This document shows positions 18,269-27,568 of a DNA stretch of 64,000 nucleotides, in pieces; position 1 is the first letter of the stretch; each line of letters opens with the position of its first letter. A model generated the notes under the pieces. The model saw only the letters and a program-made list of their open reading frames with translations. It ran no database searches and was not told where the DNA came from. The position numbers were made by a program, and so were the translations under genes. Source of the DNA: an uncultured Pirellulaceae bacterium. GTDB lineage: Bacteria > Planctomycetota > Planctomycetia > Pirellulales > Pirellulaceae. The DNA lies in assembly GCA_937921995.1 (NCBI GenBank), contig CAKZVF010000065.1, positions 62,001-126,000 on the forward strand. The letters run 5' to 3'.

Positions 18269-20134
18269 CTACGGATTCTCGATCGGTTCAACAGGCTTAG
18301 TTGATTCAACAGGCTCCGTTGGTTCAACAGGCTCTGCGAGCTGAACCGCCGCGTCAGGTTCAACCGACGGGTCAGGTTCATCTCGTTCAAGGGTCGGGCC
18401 GTTGGGTGGAGATAGAACCGGTGCCGGTTGCGAATCTTCTGTCGACTTGACGTAGCGACTATAAAACTGCATCTCAAATGCCAGCAACAGCGATAGTATC
18501 ACGAAACCGATAAACCAATAGCGCGGCCACATGCGCGGGGCGCGGACGCTGTCACCGTCAGCAGATTTCACCAGCCGCGTATTAATTCCCACCGCCCAAA
18601 ACGTCACCGCCGTCCCCAACACGATCGCCACAATGTTGGTAAAGAACAAAAGCGCCGCTCCGCCGCTGAGCACAAAATCGCCCATCGTCAACGACATGCC
18701 TGAAGTTGCGATCGGCGGAACCAGCGCCGCCGCAATCGCCACCCCTGGCAGCGCCGACAACAGATTCGGCCGGCTCATCGCATACGCACCCGCCACTCCG
18801 CTGAACAATGCCACAAACAGATCCACCAAACTGGGCGTGTCGCGACTGGCCATCTGCGGACTGATCCCCAGTGAACTCAACAACGTCACCAGCAACCCCA
18901 ACAACGCGCTGATCCCAAACGCCACTGCGAAACCAAAACACACCGATTTAATCGACGTCTTCATCAGTCTTTCGTTCGCCTGAATCAGCGCAAACCCCAT
19001 CCCCACCAATGGCGTCATCAGCGGTGCCACCAACATAGCCCCGATCACAACCGCCGCTGAATTATCCAACAACCCCAGCGCCGCAATAATCGTCGACAGC
19101 GATATTAAGGAAATGAAATCAAAATTGAACGTCGATCCCGACTGCAGACGATCGACCAACTGCACGCGATCGGCTTTGTCCAACTGCGGAACCACACGCC
19201 GGACCCAAATTTGAAAATTTCGTTTGACAAAATTGCCCAACGGCACCGCGGGCCTCATCGTCGCCAGCGCCGTTCTCTTTTCACTGACGGTCGATTCGTC
19301 ATCGGTTTGATTCGAATCCTTGACCTTAAATCGAAAGAAGCTTTTGATGGTCTTCAGATGACGCGTGCCCATCAGGACAAGATTGATCCCCGCAAAGTCT
19401 TTCTCCTCCAACACCTTCAACAGGCTATCTGCGAGCACGATTTCCGTTTGGACACATTTGCCGGCCGACCCCAACTTGGCAAGAATCTTCTGTGTATGCA
19501 CCTCCCCAATCGATTCAGCGACCTCGTCATCGTTGGGCCGCACATACAAAAACCGGACACTGCCGTCTTCATCCTCGGAGACCAAGCAGCACGCACGTTT
19601 GAGCGCCGCTTCGGCCAAGCTTTCCTGATGACAGACGACCAAAACATTCATTCCGCCCGCCGGTGGTCCACCGCGCACCATCATCGTTTCGCAAGGCGCT
19701 GTTTCGTACAGGCGCTGGGCCCACTGGGCATCGTTGGAGTTCGGTTTGATCTCCGAAGCGACTGGAAGAATCAACCGCGTGATGTCCATCTTCTCGATTT
19801 CCTGAACAAACGCGTCCTCGGGTTGCTGGGCAACCAATTCGATCGTCTCAATCAGCACGCGGTCATGATCCGAAGACGCGAAACCGGCGGTGATCTGTTC
19901 TTTGAGCACAACTTCGTCGCGCGAGTGACTTTCGATGGCTTCGAAAACGGCGTTGAAGACTTCCGCTTCTTCGCGCTCGCTCAATTCCAGCGGATCGAAT
20001 TTGGGTTCCGCTTGCTTCTGCCGCCTGGGTACGACGACGATCAGGTTCGTCACGTCAGCCCGAGCAAAACGAATGCCCCACGACACCAGCGCATGGGCTT
20101 CGGAAGCTTGATTAATATAAACAGCGACAGACAT
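18269..20134 (-). CDS. USP-like domain fused to DUF389 membrane domain
   Basis: This protein of about 621 residues joins a soluble half to a membrane half. Residues 1-290 look like one or two universal-stress-protein folds (MSVAVYINQASEAHALVSWG; later MNVLVVCHQESLAEAALKRA). Residues about 330-560 form five or six membrane spans with the DUF389 core (FISLISLSTIIAALGLL, AAVVIGAMLVAPLMTPLVG). The tail is a Pro/Glu-rich hexapeptide repeat (EPVEPT type). DUF389 proteins have no agreed transport substrate. The track start at 20140 is a TTG; the ATG at 20134 is preferred. It ends the minus-strand run that begins with the glycosyltransferase cluster, 124 bp downstream of a GT2 gene. Confidence 0.85.
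   Translation of the reverse strand: MSVAVYINQASEAHALVSWGIRFARADVTNLIVVVPRRQKQAEPKFDPLELSEREEAEVFNAVFEAIESHSRDEVVLKEQITAGFASSDHDRVLIETIELVAQQPEDAFVQEIEKMDITRLILPVASEIKPNSNDAQWAQRLYETAPCETMMVRGGPPAGGMNVLVVCHQESLAEAALKRACCLVSEDEDGSVRFLYVRPNDDEVAESIGEVHTQKILAKLGSAGKCVQTEIVLADSLLKVLEEKDFAGINLVLMGTRHLKTIKSFFRFKVKDSNQTDDESTVSEKRTALATMRPAVPLGNFVKRNFQIWVRRVVPQLDKADRVQLVDRLQSGSTFNFDFISLISLSTIIAALGLLDNSAAVVIGAMLVAPLMTPLVGMGFALIQANERLMKTSIKSVCFGFAVAFGISALLGLLVTLLSSLGISPQMASRDTPSLVDLFVALFSGVAGAYAMSRPNLLSALPGVAIAAALVPPIATSGMSLTMGDFVLSGGAALLFFTNIVAIVLGTAVTFWAVGINTRLVKSADGDSVRAPRMWPRYWFIGFVILSLLLAFEMQFYSRYVKSTEDSQPAPVLSPPNGPTLERDEPDPSVEPDAAVQLAEPVEPTEPVESTKPVEPIENP
18287..18340. repeat. Three 18-bp tandem repeats in the C-terminal tail of the DUF389 gene
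   Basis: TTCAACAGGCT recurs at exact 18-bp spacing three times, with variable ends (TAGTTGA, CCGTTGG, CTGCGAG). On the coding strand this gives Pro/Glu hexapeptides (AEPVEP, TEPVES, TKPVEP). A looser fourth and fifth copy (TTCAACCGACGG) continue beyond. It is a likely length-variable tract. Confidence 0.75.
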
Positions 20135-20258
20135 ATCCAACCCGAACAGAAATGGAGGACCGTGAAAATGACACAGTCAAAATTTCACTCGTTCCGGTTT
20201 GTCATGTCAACCATAGCAACGGTCGTTCTCAGACCTAGGCAACAAATGACAAGCCCTC

Positions 20259-21509
20259 CTACAGAGACATTGGCGATTTTGCGTGCGCGTCTGCTTGGTA
20301 AGGCTGATACTCCATCAGTTCCACCGTTTTGCCTTGCAACGCGTACTCAATGCCACGCCATTTGACGGATGTCGCCTTAGCCGCTCGAAAGCAACCGTAA
20401 AAATACAACAGCTGCACCAACCACATCCGTACCCCCAACGCCACCAAGTCGGCGCGATCAAGCGGCTTGAGTTCCGGCAAACCGCGACTTTTGAGACTGA
20501 CCGAAACCGCTTCACGGACCAGCCAATATCCCCCCACCATCATCGCCGACGCCAGCCCGAACGTCAGCAAACAAAAGAACAGCCATACGACATCCAGTGT
20601 CAGCACCGCCATAATCGTGGCGCTGAACAAACAGAACACAAAAAATGCACTCAACCCGGCATGCACGCACGTCAGCACAAACGTTGGTTCGTAGATCTTT
20701 GACCAAGTCAGCATCCGCGCAATCCATGAGGTCGCAAATTTGGTGGTACAGTCCTCCCGATTCACCATCAACAGTTTGGGCGAGACAAAGATTTGGCCGT
20801 TCATCAATTTCGAAAAATCGGTCATCGGCCCGTCGTCGACGATCGCCGTTTTCCAATCGTCGATCAATCTGCTGACGATCAGGTCTTCATAGCGCACCGC
20901 CATTGACCCCGCCCAAGCGTGTTCCAGTAGAACCGAAGGCACGATGGCACCCGCGTTCCAAATCGAACGCAGCAGCGCCCCAGTGGATTTGCGGTCGTTC
21001 GGTTCAAACCATTGATTGCCCGTCGAAACACAAACCTTGGGGTTGGTCAGTGGACCTAAAATGTCGGCCAACCAATTCGCATGGACCTCCACATCGGCGT
21101 CCACGAACGCAATCCACTGAGTCTCCACCGGCAGCGCTTCGACGGCGCCGATGATGGCGTTGCACTTCAAACTGCAATTGAGCCGAGGAGGGTCCATCTC
21201 TGTGATCAACAACCGATTCTCGCGATCCGATCCCACTTTGATGCGCTGAAGCACATCCCAAGCCGGGTCGGATTTGTTATCGACCACCACCACGATTCGG
21301 TAGTTTCGGAAATTCTGATTTAGCAAACCCGCAACGGTTTTCTCAAGCGTCGGATCGCAACCACGCACCGACATGATGACAACGGCGTCCTCTTGCTGGT
21401 CAAGCGGAAGCGCGGGTGATTTGGCGAATCGTACGAGGTAATAAAACCTCGCCGCGCACGCAACGTTCACTAACGCACCGATCAGAATTATCCAGAAAAT
21501 GAAGGACAT
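20259..21509 (-). CDS. Membrane-anchored family 2-like glycosyltransferase
   Basis: This protein has about 416 residues. An N-terminal span (IFWIILIGALVNVACAARFYYL) is followed by a GT-A domain: DAVVIMSVRGCDP, VVVVDNKSDP and FVDADVEV (the D-x-D). Two or three C-terminal spans come next (FFVFCLFSATIMAVLTL, LLTFGLASAMMVGG). The layout resembles ceramide glucosyltransferase/HpnI-type processive or lipid-directed enzymes. The third acidic motif reads DDGPMTDF and no clear QxxRW is visible, so it may be a non-processive lipid glycosyltransferase. A GTG at 21530 is an alternative start. It is the last glycosyltransferase of the cluster, 212 bp after the preceding gene. Confidence 0.82.
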   Translation of the reverse strand: MSFIFWIILIGALVNVACAARFYYLVRFAKSPALPLDQQEDAVVIMSVRGCDPTLEKTVAGLLNQNFRNYRIVVVVDNKSDPAWDVLQRIKVGSDRENRLLITEMDPPRLNCSLKCNAIIGAVEALPVETQWIAFVDADVEVHANWLADILGPLTNPKVCVSTGNQWFEPNDRKSTGALLRSIWNAGAIVPSVLLEHAWAGSMAVRYEDLIVSRLIDDWKTAIVDDGPMTDFSKLMNGQIFVSPKLLMVNREDCTTKFATSWIARMLTWSKIYEPTFVLTCVHAGLSAFFVFCLFSATIMAVLTLDVVWLFFCLLTFGLASAMMVGGYWLVREAVSVSLKSRGLPELKPLDRADLVALGVRMWLVQLLYFYGCFRAAKATSVKWRGIEYALQGKTVELMEYQPYQADAHAKSPMSL

Positions 21510-21721
21510 GCAAATCCACTTAAGCAACACGGGAAAATAAAAGAGAACGGGTCTCGATGGCGGGCGAAAAAGACGCTTGGTCGGCCGAATTCAATTATCG
21601 CCCAAACTCGGGGCGGTTAACGCGGCACGTAAAATCCTGCCCTGATTCTTGGGGAAGGCATTGGGAACGAATTTTTTACTCCGGACGCAAGGATAGCTTA
21701 AACCTGAACAGCGTCTAGTTT

Positions 21722-22711
21722 TCAGCCAAAAAATAATCGACGAACAAGCCGAACGAACTGAGGTAGATCTCGCCAGAAGGCCAAGTTCAGCCCAGTCAAA
21801 CGATTCTTGACCACTCCGTCTTCGGTTAAACGATGCGTGGCGGTGGCACCGGAAATCACATGTTTCCCATTGGCCAACCTCTGGTTCTCACGGGCCTCAA
21901 GCCCTGAAAGGTAGCAATGTTTGCGTCGCCGTTGGATGTCGGATTCTGTTTGCGTTGCAGTGCCGACATGTTGGTAGTCGTGATTTTGATGGATGGCAGT
22001 GACTTGATTTGATAGATCAATCACCGGCACGCCAGCGCTTTTGGTATTGGCCACCATCCAATTGTCCCAATTCCCGCGTCCAACGGCAAACGGCGGAAGA
22101 TGATCAAATTGACCACGCCTGAACGCAAAATACTCTTTGCAAACGATCGGAGCCGGCGTGCCTTCGGCGGCGGTCTGCTGCAACAATTTTTGCACGGCAA
22201 CACGGTCTCCAAAATCAACGCTTTGCCGCAAATCCAAATTTGTTCGTCGCCCGATCGCGAGAAATCTCTGATCAAAATCCGTGCGTAGAATCTGCAACAG
22301 CGCGTGTTTAAAATCCTGCAGCAGAATCACATCCGCATTGCAGAAAACAAGTACCTCGGCTTCGGTCGCGGCCGCTGCAATCTTAAACGCATCATCGACC
22401 AGCGGCGTTTGATGTTCGTTACGTTGGACTTGACCGGAATGGATCGCACCCAGTTCGTCCGCTGTTTCGGCGATGCCCGATTCGTTGCCGATGAGTATGA
22501 CTTCGACGTCGTCACCGAGCGCTTTCCAAGACGCGATGGCGTTGCGTTGGATGCAAGCAATGTGCGGATCGTCAAACGGTTTTGGCAAACTGAAAATCGC
22601 AAACGTCGGCTTTGCGATCGCATCTGAAGCATGGGTCGCTTGCACAGCGCTTTGTGCATCATTCGGCGGCAACGGCAGCAGATCTGATTGTGTTCTTCCT
22701 TTGGCGTTCAT
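21722..22711 (-). CDS. GT-A-type glycosyltransferase-like protein of the surface-glycan cluster
   Basis: This protein has about 329 residues when it starts at the ATG at 22711. That ATG overlaps the stop of the upstream GT8 gene as ATGA, so translation is probably coupled. The longer track start at 22741 would overlap more and is not preferred. The fold reads as GT-A: FAIFSLPKPFDDPHIACIQRNAI, VEVILIGNES, and VLVFCNADVILL, in which NAD takes the place of D-x-D. A GNWDNWMVANT segment is likely part of the acceptor site. There is no membrane span. Donor and acceptor are unknown. Confidence 0.75.
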   Translation of the reverse strand: MNAKGRTQSDLLPLPPNDAQSAVQATHASDAIAKPTFAIFSLPKPFDDPHIACIQRNAIASWKALGDDVEVILIGNESGIAETADELGAIHSGQVQRNEHQTPLVDDAFKIAAAATEAEVLVFCNADVILLQDFKHALLQILRTDFDQRFLAIGRRTNLDLRQSVDFGDRVAVQKLLQQTAAEGTPAPIVCKEYFAFRRGQFDHLPPFAVGRGNWDNWMVANTKSAGVPVIDLSNQVTAIHQNHDYQHVGTATQTESDIQRRRKHCYLSGLEARENQRLANGKHVISGATATHRLTEDGVVKNRLTGLNLAFWRDLPQFVRLVRRLFFG

Positions 22712-23787
22712 CGCACCGCCCTTTTGCGAAACGAGAACCATCGCCGGTAGTTCACGACACCACGCCGGATCAATTGCACAATGTTAAACGTCCACCAGTC
22801 GCCAAACCGAAACCCAGGATCCTCCGGACGCCAACCCGCAAACGCGGTCTGGTCCAGATGCTCATAAAAAAGGTCTCTCTGTGGATGGTGAACGCGGTGC
22901 TGCCACGGCTTGTATTCGGTCGTGTAGTGCACAATCGACGGATTGTTACACATCTTAGAGAATTGTTCGGCATCAATCGGGCATTGCTCAGGGCCCGGAT
23001 ACTCGTGAACATGCATCCCCTGATTCCATTTGGGCTCCAGCGGTATCCACTTCCCCGAAAACACTACGTTCAGGGCGTACTGATCCCAGCACCATACATG
23101 TTCGCGATTCTCACGAAGGCATTCAAACAGCTTCCGCGAAATATCGTCTTGCCGCCAGCGTTCCAAATTCAGCACCATCACACCGCTGTTGAAATAAGCG
23201 GCACTGCCGTCGATCCCCAGTTCCCGCCAATTCGCGATCGGAGAAATGGCCGCGACGTAGGGCACCGAACCAAAGTCAGCGATTGCATCTTCGGCGACGG
23301 CGAAATGTTCACGGGCATCGACGAATGGGCAAGCGATGTCAATGGCCGCCGCACAATAGGCATCGCCCAATTCCATTTGCCACAACTTCGTGACGTCATC
23401 CAAAACCAACAAATCGGAATCCAAGTAGACGACTCTCTCCACATACTCCGGCAACAGCTTCGACGCCAACAGACGCAGGTACGCCGCGTGACTGATGTGA
23501 TGAGACGTCATCAAATCAGAAACTTGGTCCAAATCCGGCCGTATCACCTGCACCGAAATCGGCAGTCCCACCAGCGTCTCTCTCAGCGCTGCCCAACTTG
23601 ATTCCGATATTCCGCCGTCCAACAGCACAACCTGCAACTGGTGCCCGTCTGCCAGATTCGAAGCCGCCGAATACAGCGTCACCGCTAAAGGTTTCACATA
23701 GTTCTCGTCGGCGGCGCACAGCACAATCGGAGATGTCGCGGTGACATCCAATTGCAGCGTGCGTTGTTGGGACGTGATTTGAATCAT
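22708..23787 (-). CDS. Family 8 (LgtC-like) glycosyltransferase
   Basis: This 359-residue protein fits GT8, whose retaining enzymes add galactose or glucose to lipopolysaccharide-like glycans. It opens with IVLCAADENYVKPLAVTLYSA, the family N-terminal nucleotide-sugar site. The metal-binding VVYLDSDLLVLDD holds the D-x-D. YFNSGVMVLNLERWR and DQYALNVVFSGKW are further GT8 hallmarks. A late IVHYTTEYKPWQ segment carries the conserved His. It starts 5 bp after the preceding gene and its stop overlaps the next start by 4 bp, giving a tight operon. Confidence 0.92.
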   Translation of the reverse strand: MIQITSQQRTLQLDVTATSPIVLCAADENYVKPLAVTLYSAASNLADGHQLQVVLLDGGISESSWAALRETLVGLPISVQVIRPDLDQVSDLMTSHHISHAAYLRLLASKLLPEYVERVVYLDSDLLVLDDVTKLWQMELGDAYCAAAIDIACPFVDAREHFAVAEDAIADFGSVPYVAAISPIANWRELGIDGSAAYFNSGVMVLNLERWRQDDISRKLFECLRENREHVWCWDQYALNVVFSGKWIPLEPKWNQGMHVHEYPGPEQCPIDAEQFSKMCNNPSIVHYTTEYKPWQHRVHHPQRDLFYEHLDQTAFAGWRPEDPGFRFGDWWTFNIVQLIRRGVVNYRRWFSFRKRAVR

Positions 23788-23792
23788 GAGTC

Positions 23793-25103
23793 TTATGATG
23801 TACTGTCGGGATGAGCTTTGGGTCGAATGTTCTGCAGCGCCGCCAGCACACGTTCACGGATTCTGACAATCGGACCGGCGATCGGATGTTCGTGGATCTC
23901 ATCAAAGATCTGATGGGCTTGTTTTAGTTCTGCTTCCAGTTCTTGGATGCGAAAATTCAAATGGTCAACATGCCGGCGGGCGTGAGCCAGTTGAGCCTGC
24001 GTTTCCACCAGATCCGTTTCAGCAAACTCAGGCATGGTTGGAAACAGCGCCCGAGAATCAAAATGCGTCACAGATGTGGCTGGCATCGGCAATAGATTAG
24101 ACGGAAAGCTCAACGTCTGACCCGACGCAACTTGTTCTACCGCCAATTCCTGAACGCAGCGCACCAATTCAATCAAACGATCCGAAGCTCGTGACTCCCG
24201 ATACAGAATCTGTTGCAACTGCTGGTCTTGAAAATGAAGCTTACGCGGTTCGGGCTGTCGCAACTGATCGACAACCGTCGGCAGTTGCGAAGCATGACTG
24301 ACGTTCCAAGCCAAATTAAGGTAGCTGGGGCAGTCAAAGTAATTCAGCAACGCCGTCGGTTTCCCGCAAAGCATCGACTCAACAACCGCCGTCGATGGCG
24401 TGCTGAGCACCGCGTCCACTTCCTTCAACTGATCATGCAACTGGATCCCGGTCAGATCAGACGCTGAATTTTCAACGCTGATGTGTTCATCCAAACCGCC
24501 CGTCAATCGCCAGAGGACTTCGACCGAATCAGCATGCTGATCGGCGTACTTTTTACAGTCGGCGATCGCTTGTCCGACGGTAATCCACTGCCCATCGGTG
24601 AAGGCAGGCGTTTTGGCGGTCATCACCAACAAACGAAAACGATCGTGTTTCTGATTGTGTTTTTCTGGCGCGGATTGTGGTGAAGTTCCAGTCGCGTAAC
24701 GATCAAACCGAGGCACGCCCACGATTTCGGTTTTGCCGTCGTTGCCCCAACCGTTGAGAACACGCGCCTGATTCTCTCCGATACAGGCCACCTTGTGCGA
24801 AAGCACCGGCCGCATCGCAAACGGACACGCGACCTCGTCCGGACGGTTCTCCCACGCGTTCCGCCATTCAAGGATTCCGTCGATCATATAGATCGTCGCG
24901 ACGTTCTTTTGTTTCAGTTCCGTGATGGCTTGGCGGAAACGATCAAAGTGCTCCGAAAAGAACATCGCCACGTCACCCTCTTTGGCGATGCCTACGATTT
25001 GGTCGGCGTCAACAATTCGCACATCCAGCGCATCGGACACCGACCGGATGTGATGTTCGACCTCTGCGGAGGTTCCAACAAAAAAGACGTTTGATGTTCG
25101 CAT
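23793..25103 (-). CDS. GT-B-like glycan-synthesis protein with C-terminal coiled coil
   Basis: This protein has about 436 residues. The track start at 25169 adds 22 Arg/Cys/Trp-rich residues that do not look like protein, so I use the ATG at 25103 (MRTSNVFFVGTSAEVEHHI). A Rossmann-like first half is followed by DAVLSTPSTAVVESMLCGKPTALL, which resembles the donor-binding segment of GT-B enzymes and CDP-glycerol glycerophosphotransferase-like capsule proteins. Residues about 355-410 form a charged coiled coil (AQLAHARRHVDHLNFRIQ). The coiled coil may hold other enzymes of the cluster (inference). It begins 20 bp after the DUF1559 gene. Confidence 0.7.
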   Translation of the reverse strand: MRTSNVFFVGTSAEVEHHIRSVSDALDVRIVDADQIVGIAKEGDVAMFFSEHFDRFRQAITELKQKNVATIYMIDGILEWRNAWENRPDEVACPFAMRPVLSHKVACIGENQARVLNGWGNDGKTEIVGVPRFDRYATGTSPQSAPEKHNQKHDRFRLLVMTAKTPAFTDGQWITVGQAIADCKKYADQHADSVEVLWRLTGGLDEHISVENSASDLTGIQLHDQLKEVDAVLSTPSTAVVESMLCGKPTALLNYFDCPSYLNLAWNVSHASQLPTVVDQLRQPEPRKLHFQDQQLQQILYRESRASDRLIELVRCVQELAVEQVASGQTLSFPSNLLPMPATSVTHFDSRALFPTMPEFAETDLVETQAQLAHARRHVDHLNFRIQELEAELKQAHQIFDEIHEHPIAGPIVRIRERVLAALQNIRPKAHPDSTS

Positions 25104-25123
25104 TGCTTGGATCCAGTCAGCCC

Positions 25124-26089
25124 TTAGAAGGCACTGGCATCGAGGACGGTGCCATCGTTGCGCGAACATAACTGAAAAAGTGCCTCCGCCGAAACGTCGA
25201 CCGAAACGGAGTGAACGCTGGCATCTCCAAAAACAAAATTGACGGTGCCAGGATGAGCACTGCCAAAAAGTGGCGTGATCCCAACAGCAACATTTTCCTT
25301 GGGCGATTTTGCCAGTCCAAGATAACCACCGCCTAATCGCATAAAGGTGCCCGGTTCGTCACCGTTGTAGATGCTGCCATCACCAAAGCCACCGGACAGC
25401 CCGAAGTGTTCGGGGTTAACAAATTTTTCGCCAACAAAGATCGTGCTGGAAGAACCATCGGTCAGATCTTGAAAGCCGTATCTTCCTTTGATCGTTTTAG
25501 TCAACCTGTTGTTGCTGACGGGATTGTCACGTTTTAATCCGCTATTGAAGACGCCATCGACCGGTTCGGTGAACAGCGCCCACTGAAAGGTTGGATGGTG
25601 CAAGTGAGTGCCTGCGTTGCCTGCATAGTCGCCGACGGCCCCCGTTAATCGTCCATCTTTTTCGGATACGCTCAACATCGGTCCGGCGCGGCGTGTTGGG
25701 CAAAGCATTCCCGGCACGCTTTCGGTGATCACGTTCGGATCCTGATCAGCGTACAGCGCTTGAGAATCAAACCGGTTGGCGAGATTCTCTTGATCCAGAT
25801 ACGGCATCAGCAAAACAGGCCAAGTCAGAAATCCATCGGCCGGTCGCGATGGAGGAATGCGAGTGATCGAACTTTCGTAATTTAGCGTCGCAAGCCCGAT
25901 CTGTTTTAGATTGTTCAAGCATTGCGTCCCCCGCGCGGCCTCGCGTACGTTCTGAACCGCGGGCAGCAACATGCCGATCAAGACACCAATTATGGCGATC
26001 GTGACCAGCAGTTCGACGAGCGTAAAAGCGGTTCGTTGGTGGGGCATGGATGAAGCAGATGCGTAAGTCAAGGATGTTCGAAGTGTCAT
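25124..26089 (-). CDS. DUF1559 prepilin-like (type II/IV pseudopilin-type) protein
   Basis: This protein of 321 residues carries a class III prepilin leader: RTAFTLVELLVTIAIIGVLIGMLLPA, cut before Phe and followed by the hydrophobic helix. The remainder is the globular DUF1559 domain with conserved Cys pairs (GTQCLNNL). The C-terminal HPGTVNFVFGDASVHSV corresponds to the H-x9-D-G motif of the family. DUF1559 proteins are hugely expanded in planctomycetes and likely form surface or secretion-system pseudopili. A second ATG at 26047 gives a shorter leader (MPHQR) that is more typical and may be the true start. Its position inside a glycosyltransferase operon is unusual. Confidence 0.92.
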   Translation of the reverse strand: MTLRTSLTYASASSMPHQRTAFTLVELLVTIAIIGVLIGMLLPAVQNVREAARGTQCLNNLKQIGLATLNYESSITRIPPSRPADGFLTWPVLLMPYLDQENLANRFDSQALYADQDPNVITESVPGMLCPTRRAGPMLSVSEKDGRLTGAVGDYAGNAGTHLHHPTFQWALFTEPVDGVFNSGLKRDNPVSNNRLTKTIKGRYGFQDLTDGSSSTIFVGEKFVNPEHFGLSGGFGDGSIYNGDEPGTFMRLGGGYLGLAKSPKENVAVGITPLFGSAHPGTVNFVFGDASVHSVSVDVSAEALFQLCSRNDGTVLDASAF

Positions 26090-26255
26090 ATTCTAGGTGA
26101 AAAGTAGATCGCACAAGTCAAAAATCACCCGTTCCTTAAAATCACTCCGCTAACGTGCGCTGTGTTGTACCGTTTTTCTCGATTTTCGGCGATTAGAAGC
26201 AATTTGGCAGCGCGTTGGCCAGCATACAAACTCAAAAATGGCGCATCAACAACCC

Positions 26256-27470
26256 TCACTCCAACAGCTCCAACAACGGTCGATACGTTTCAACAACAGA
26301 CCGTTTTGCCTGAGCGCAGGCCGCCAGCCTGACCTCCTCAAATGACTGGCGATCTTTCAACCATTGAACGATTACTTCTCTCATCGCCGATAATTGCGGG
26401 ACCACCGTCACGCTACCGGCGGTACTCCCGACCCACCCAGCGGTCGTGCAGAGCAAAGGCTTGCCGTAAGCGATGGCTTCGACCGACTTTATCTTCAACC
26501 CGGTTCCATAACCAACGGGATTGATTACCGCATCGACGGAAGCGTAGAAATCGCTCACGTCGCCAACGCGGCCTAACAACTCGACATTCCCAAACCGAAA
26601 TTCTGGAACGACTTCGTTGGAGACATTCCCCGCCACGACCAATCGGATACGGGGCTGATCCTGCAAGTCACGCCAGACCACGTCCAGGAATTCATTGACG
26701 CCGTCAACATTCGAAGCGTTGCTGGATCCAAGATAACCGAGCGTGAAAACTTCCGGATCGCTTGACGTTTTGCATTCACTCGCATCGGCACCCAACGTTT
26801 GATGCCCCACAACGATGACGGATCTGCCAGGTGCCATTTTCGAAAAAGTATTGGCTTCGTCGTCTTGGATTGCGATGATGGTGTCGAACGCGCGAAGCGC
26901 CGCGGCCTCTTCTTCTTCAGAAACTGCGATCCAATGCGGCTGTCCATGGTCGGTGAATACTTGTTGACGACGAGACAACAAATCGTGAGTGTCAACCAAA
27001 CAGTGGATCTTCGACCTCAGATCAACAGGAATTGACTCCACCAAGTATGCCATCGTGATGTACTCGCAGACGATTGCCTGGGCCGCAAATTCGATCACCG
27101 TTTTTTTAAACGCGTCCTCGGCCCAAGGCCACCGAAAGTCACTCAATTTAAGTGGACCTTTATGATCGTCCGCCGGATCACGACCACCGGCAAGGTTCTC
27201 AACGGCGTGTTTCAGCGCGTCCATCTGCCACTTGATTCTTCCCGCAAATGATTCATCGGCCGAGGAAGCTTGATCAGATCTGTGAAACGCGACGTCCAAA
27301 CCAAGCTGATCAGCCGCCGCGTGGTCCGATGATTCCGCGTGACCGGGAAAGAAAATGCGGACCTGATGTCCGTGGGTCATGAGGGCTTTGACCATCGAAA
27401 AAATGCGCTGTTGCGCGCCTGTTTCGCGATTCCAAAAAGGCACGATCGTCGCAAACAGAATTTTTTTCAT
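26256..27470 (-). CDS. Family 4 (group 1) glycosyltransferase
   Basis: This protein has about 404 residues and starts at the ATG at 27470 (MKKILFATIVPFWNRETGAQQR); the track start two codons earlier is a GTG. It has a GT-B fold: an N-terminal G-A-x-x-R acceptor motif with MVKALMTHGHQVRIF. The C-terminal half begins at TLGYLGSSNASNVDGVNEFL and includes VINPVGYGTGLKIKSVEAIAYGKPLLCT. That is the E-x7-E donor-binding region (here with a Lys-Ser-Val-Glu core). It transfers a sugar from an NDP donor to a glycan or lipid. It heads the minus-strand cluster and is downstream of the repeat island. Confidence 0.9.
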   Translation of the reverse strand: MKKILFATIVPFWNRETGAQQRIFSMVKALMTHGHQVRIFFPGHAESSDHAAADQLGLDVAFHRSDQASSADESFAGRIKWQMDALKHAVENLAGGRDPADDHKGPLKLSDFRWPWAEDAFKKTVIEFAAQAIVCEYITMAYLVESIPVDLRSKIHCLVDTHDLLSRRQQVFTDHGQPHWIAVSEEEEAAALRAFDTIIAIQDDEANTFSKMAPGRSVIVVGHQTLGADASECKTSSDPEVFTLGYLGSSNASNVDGVNEFLDVVWRDLQDQPRIRLVVAGNVSNEVVPEFRFGNVELLGRVGDVSDFYASVDAVINPVGYGTGLKIKSVEAIAYGKPLLCTTAGWVGSTAGSVTVVPQLSAMREVIVQWLKDRQSFEEVRLAACAQAKRSVVETYRPLLELLE

Positions 27471-27568
27471 AGCCACTTAATGTTCTGGTCGTGGATTCAG
27501 TCTCGACAAACAACCATGACGCCGGGACGAGCGAATTAGAATGTATCGACAATATAGAACAGCGCGTA

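Noticed and set aside
19211-20365. Plus-strand ORF of 384 aa
   Set aside because: It is opposite the DUF389 gene, rich in Arg/His/Gln and lacks any recognisable domain, so it is a shadow.
22612-23601. Plus-strand ORF of 329 aa
   Set aside because: It overlaps the GT8 gene antisense with Arg/His-rich composition and no motif.
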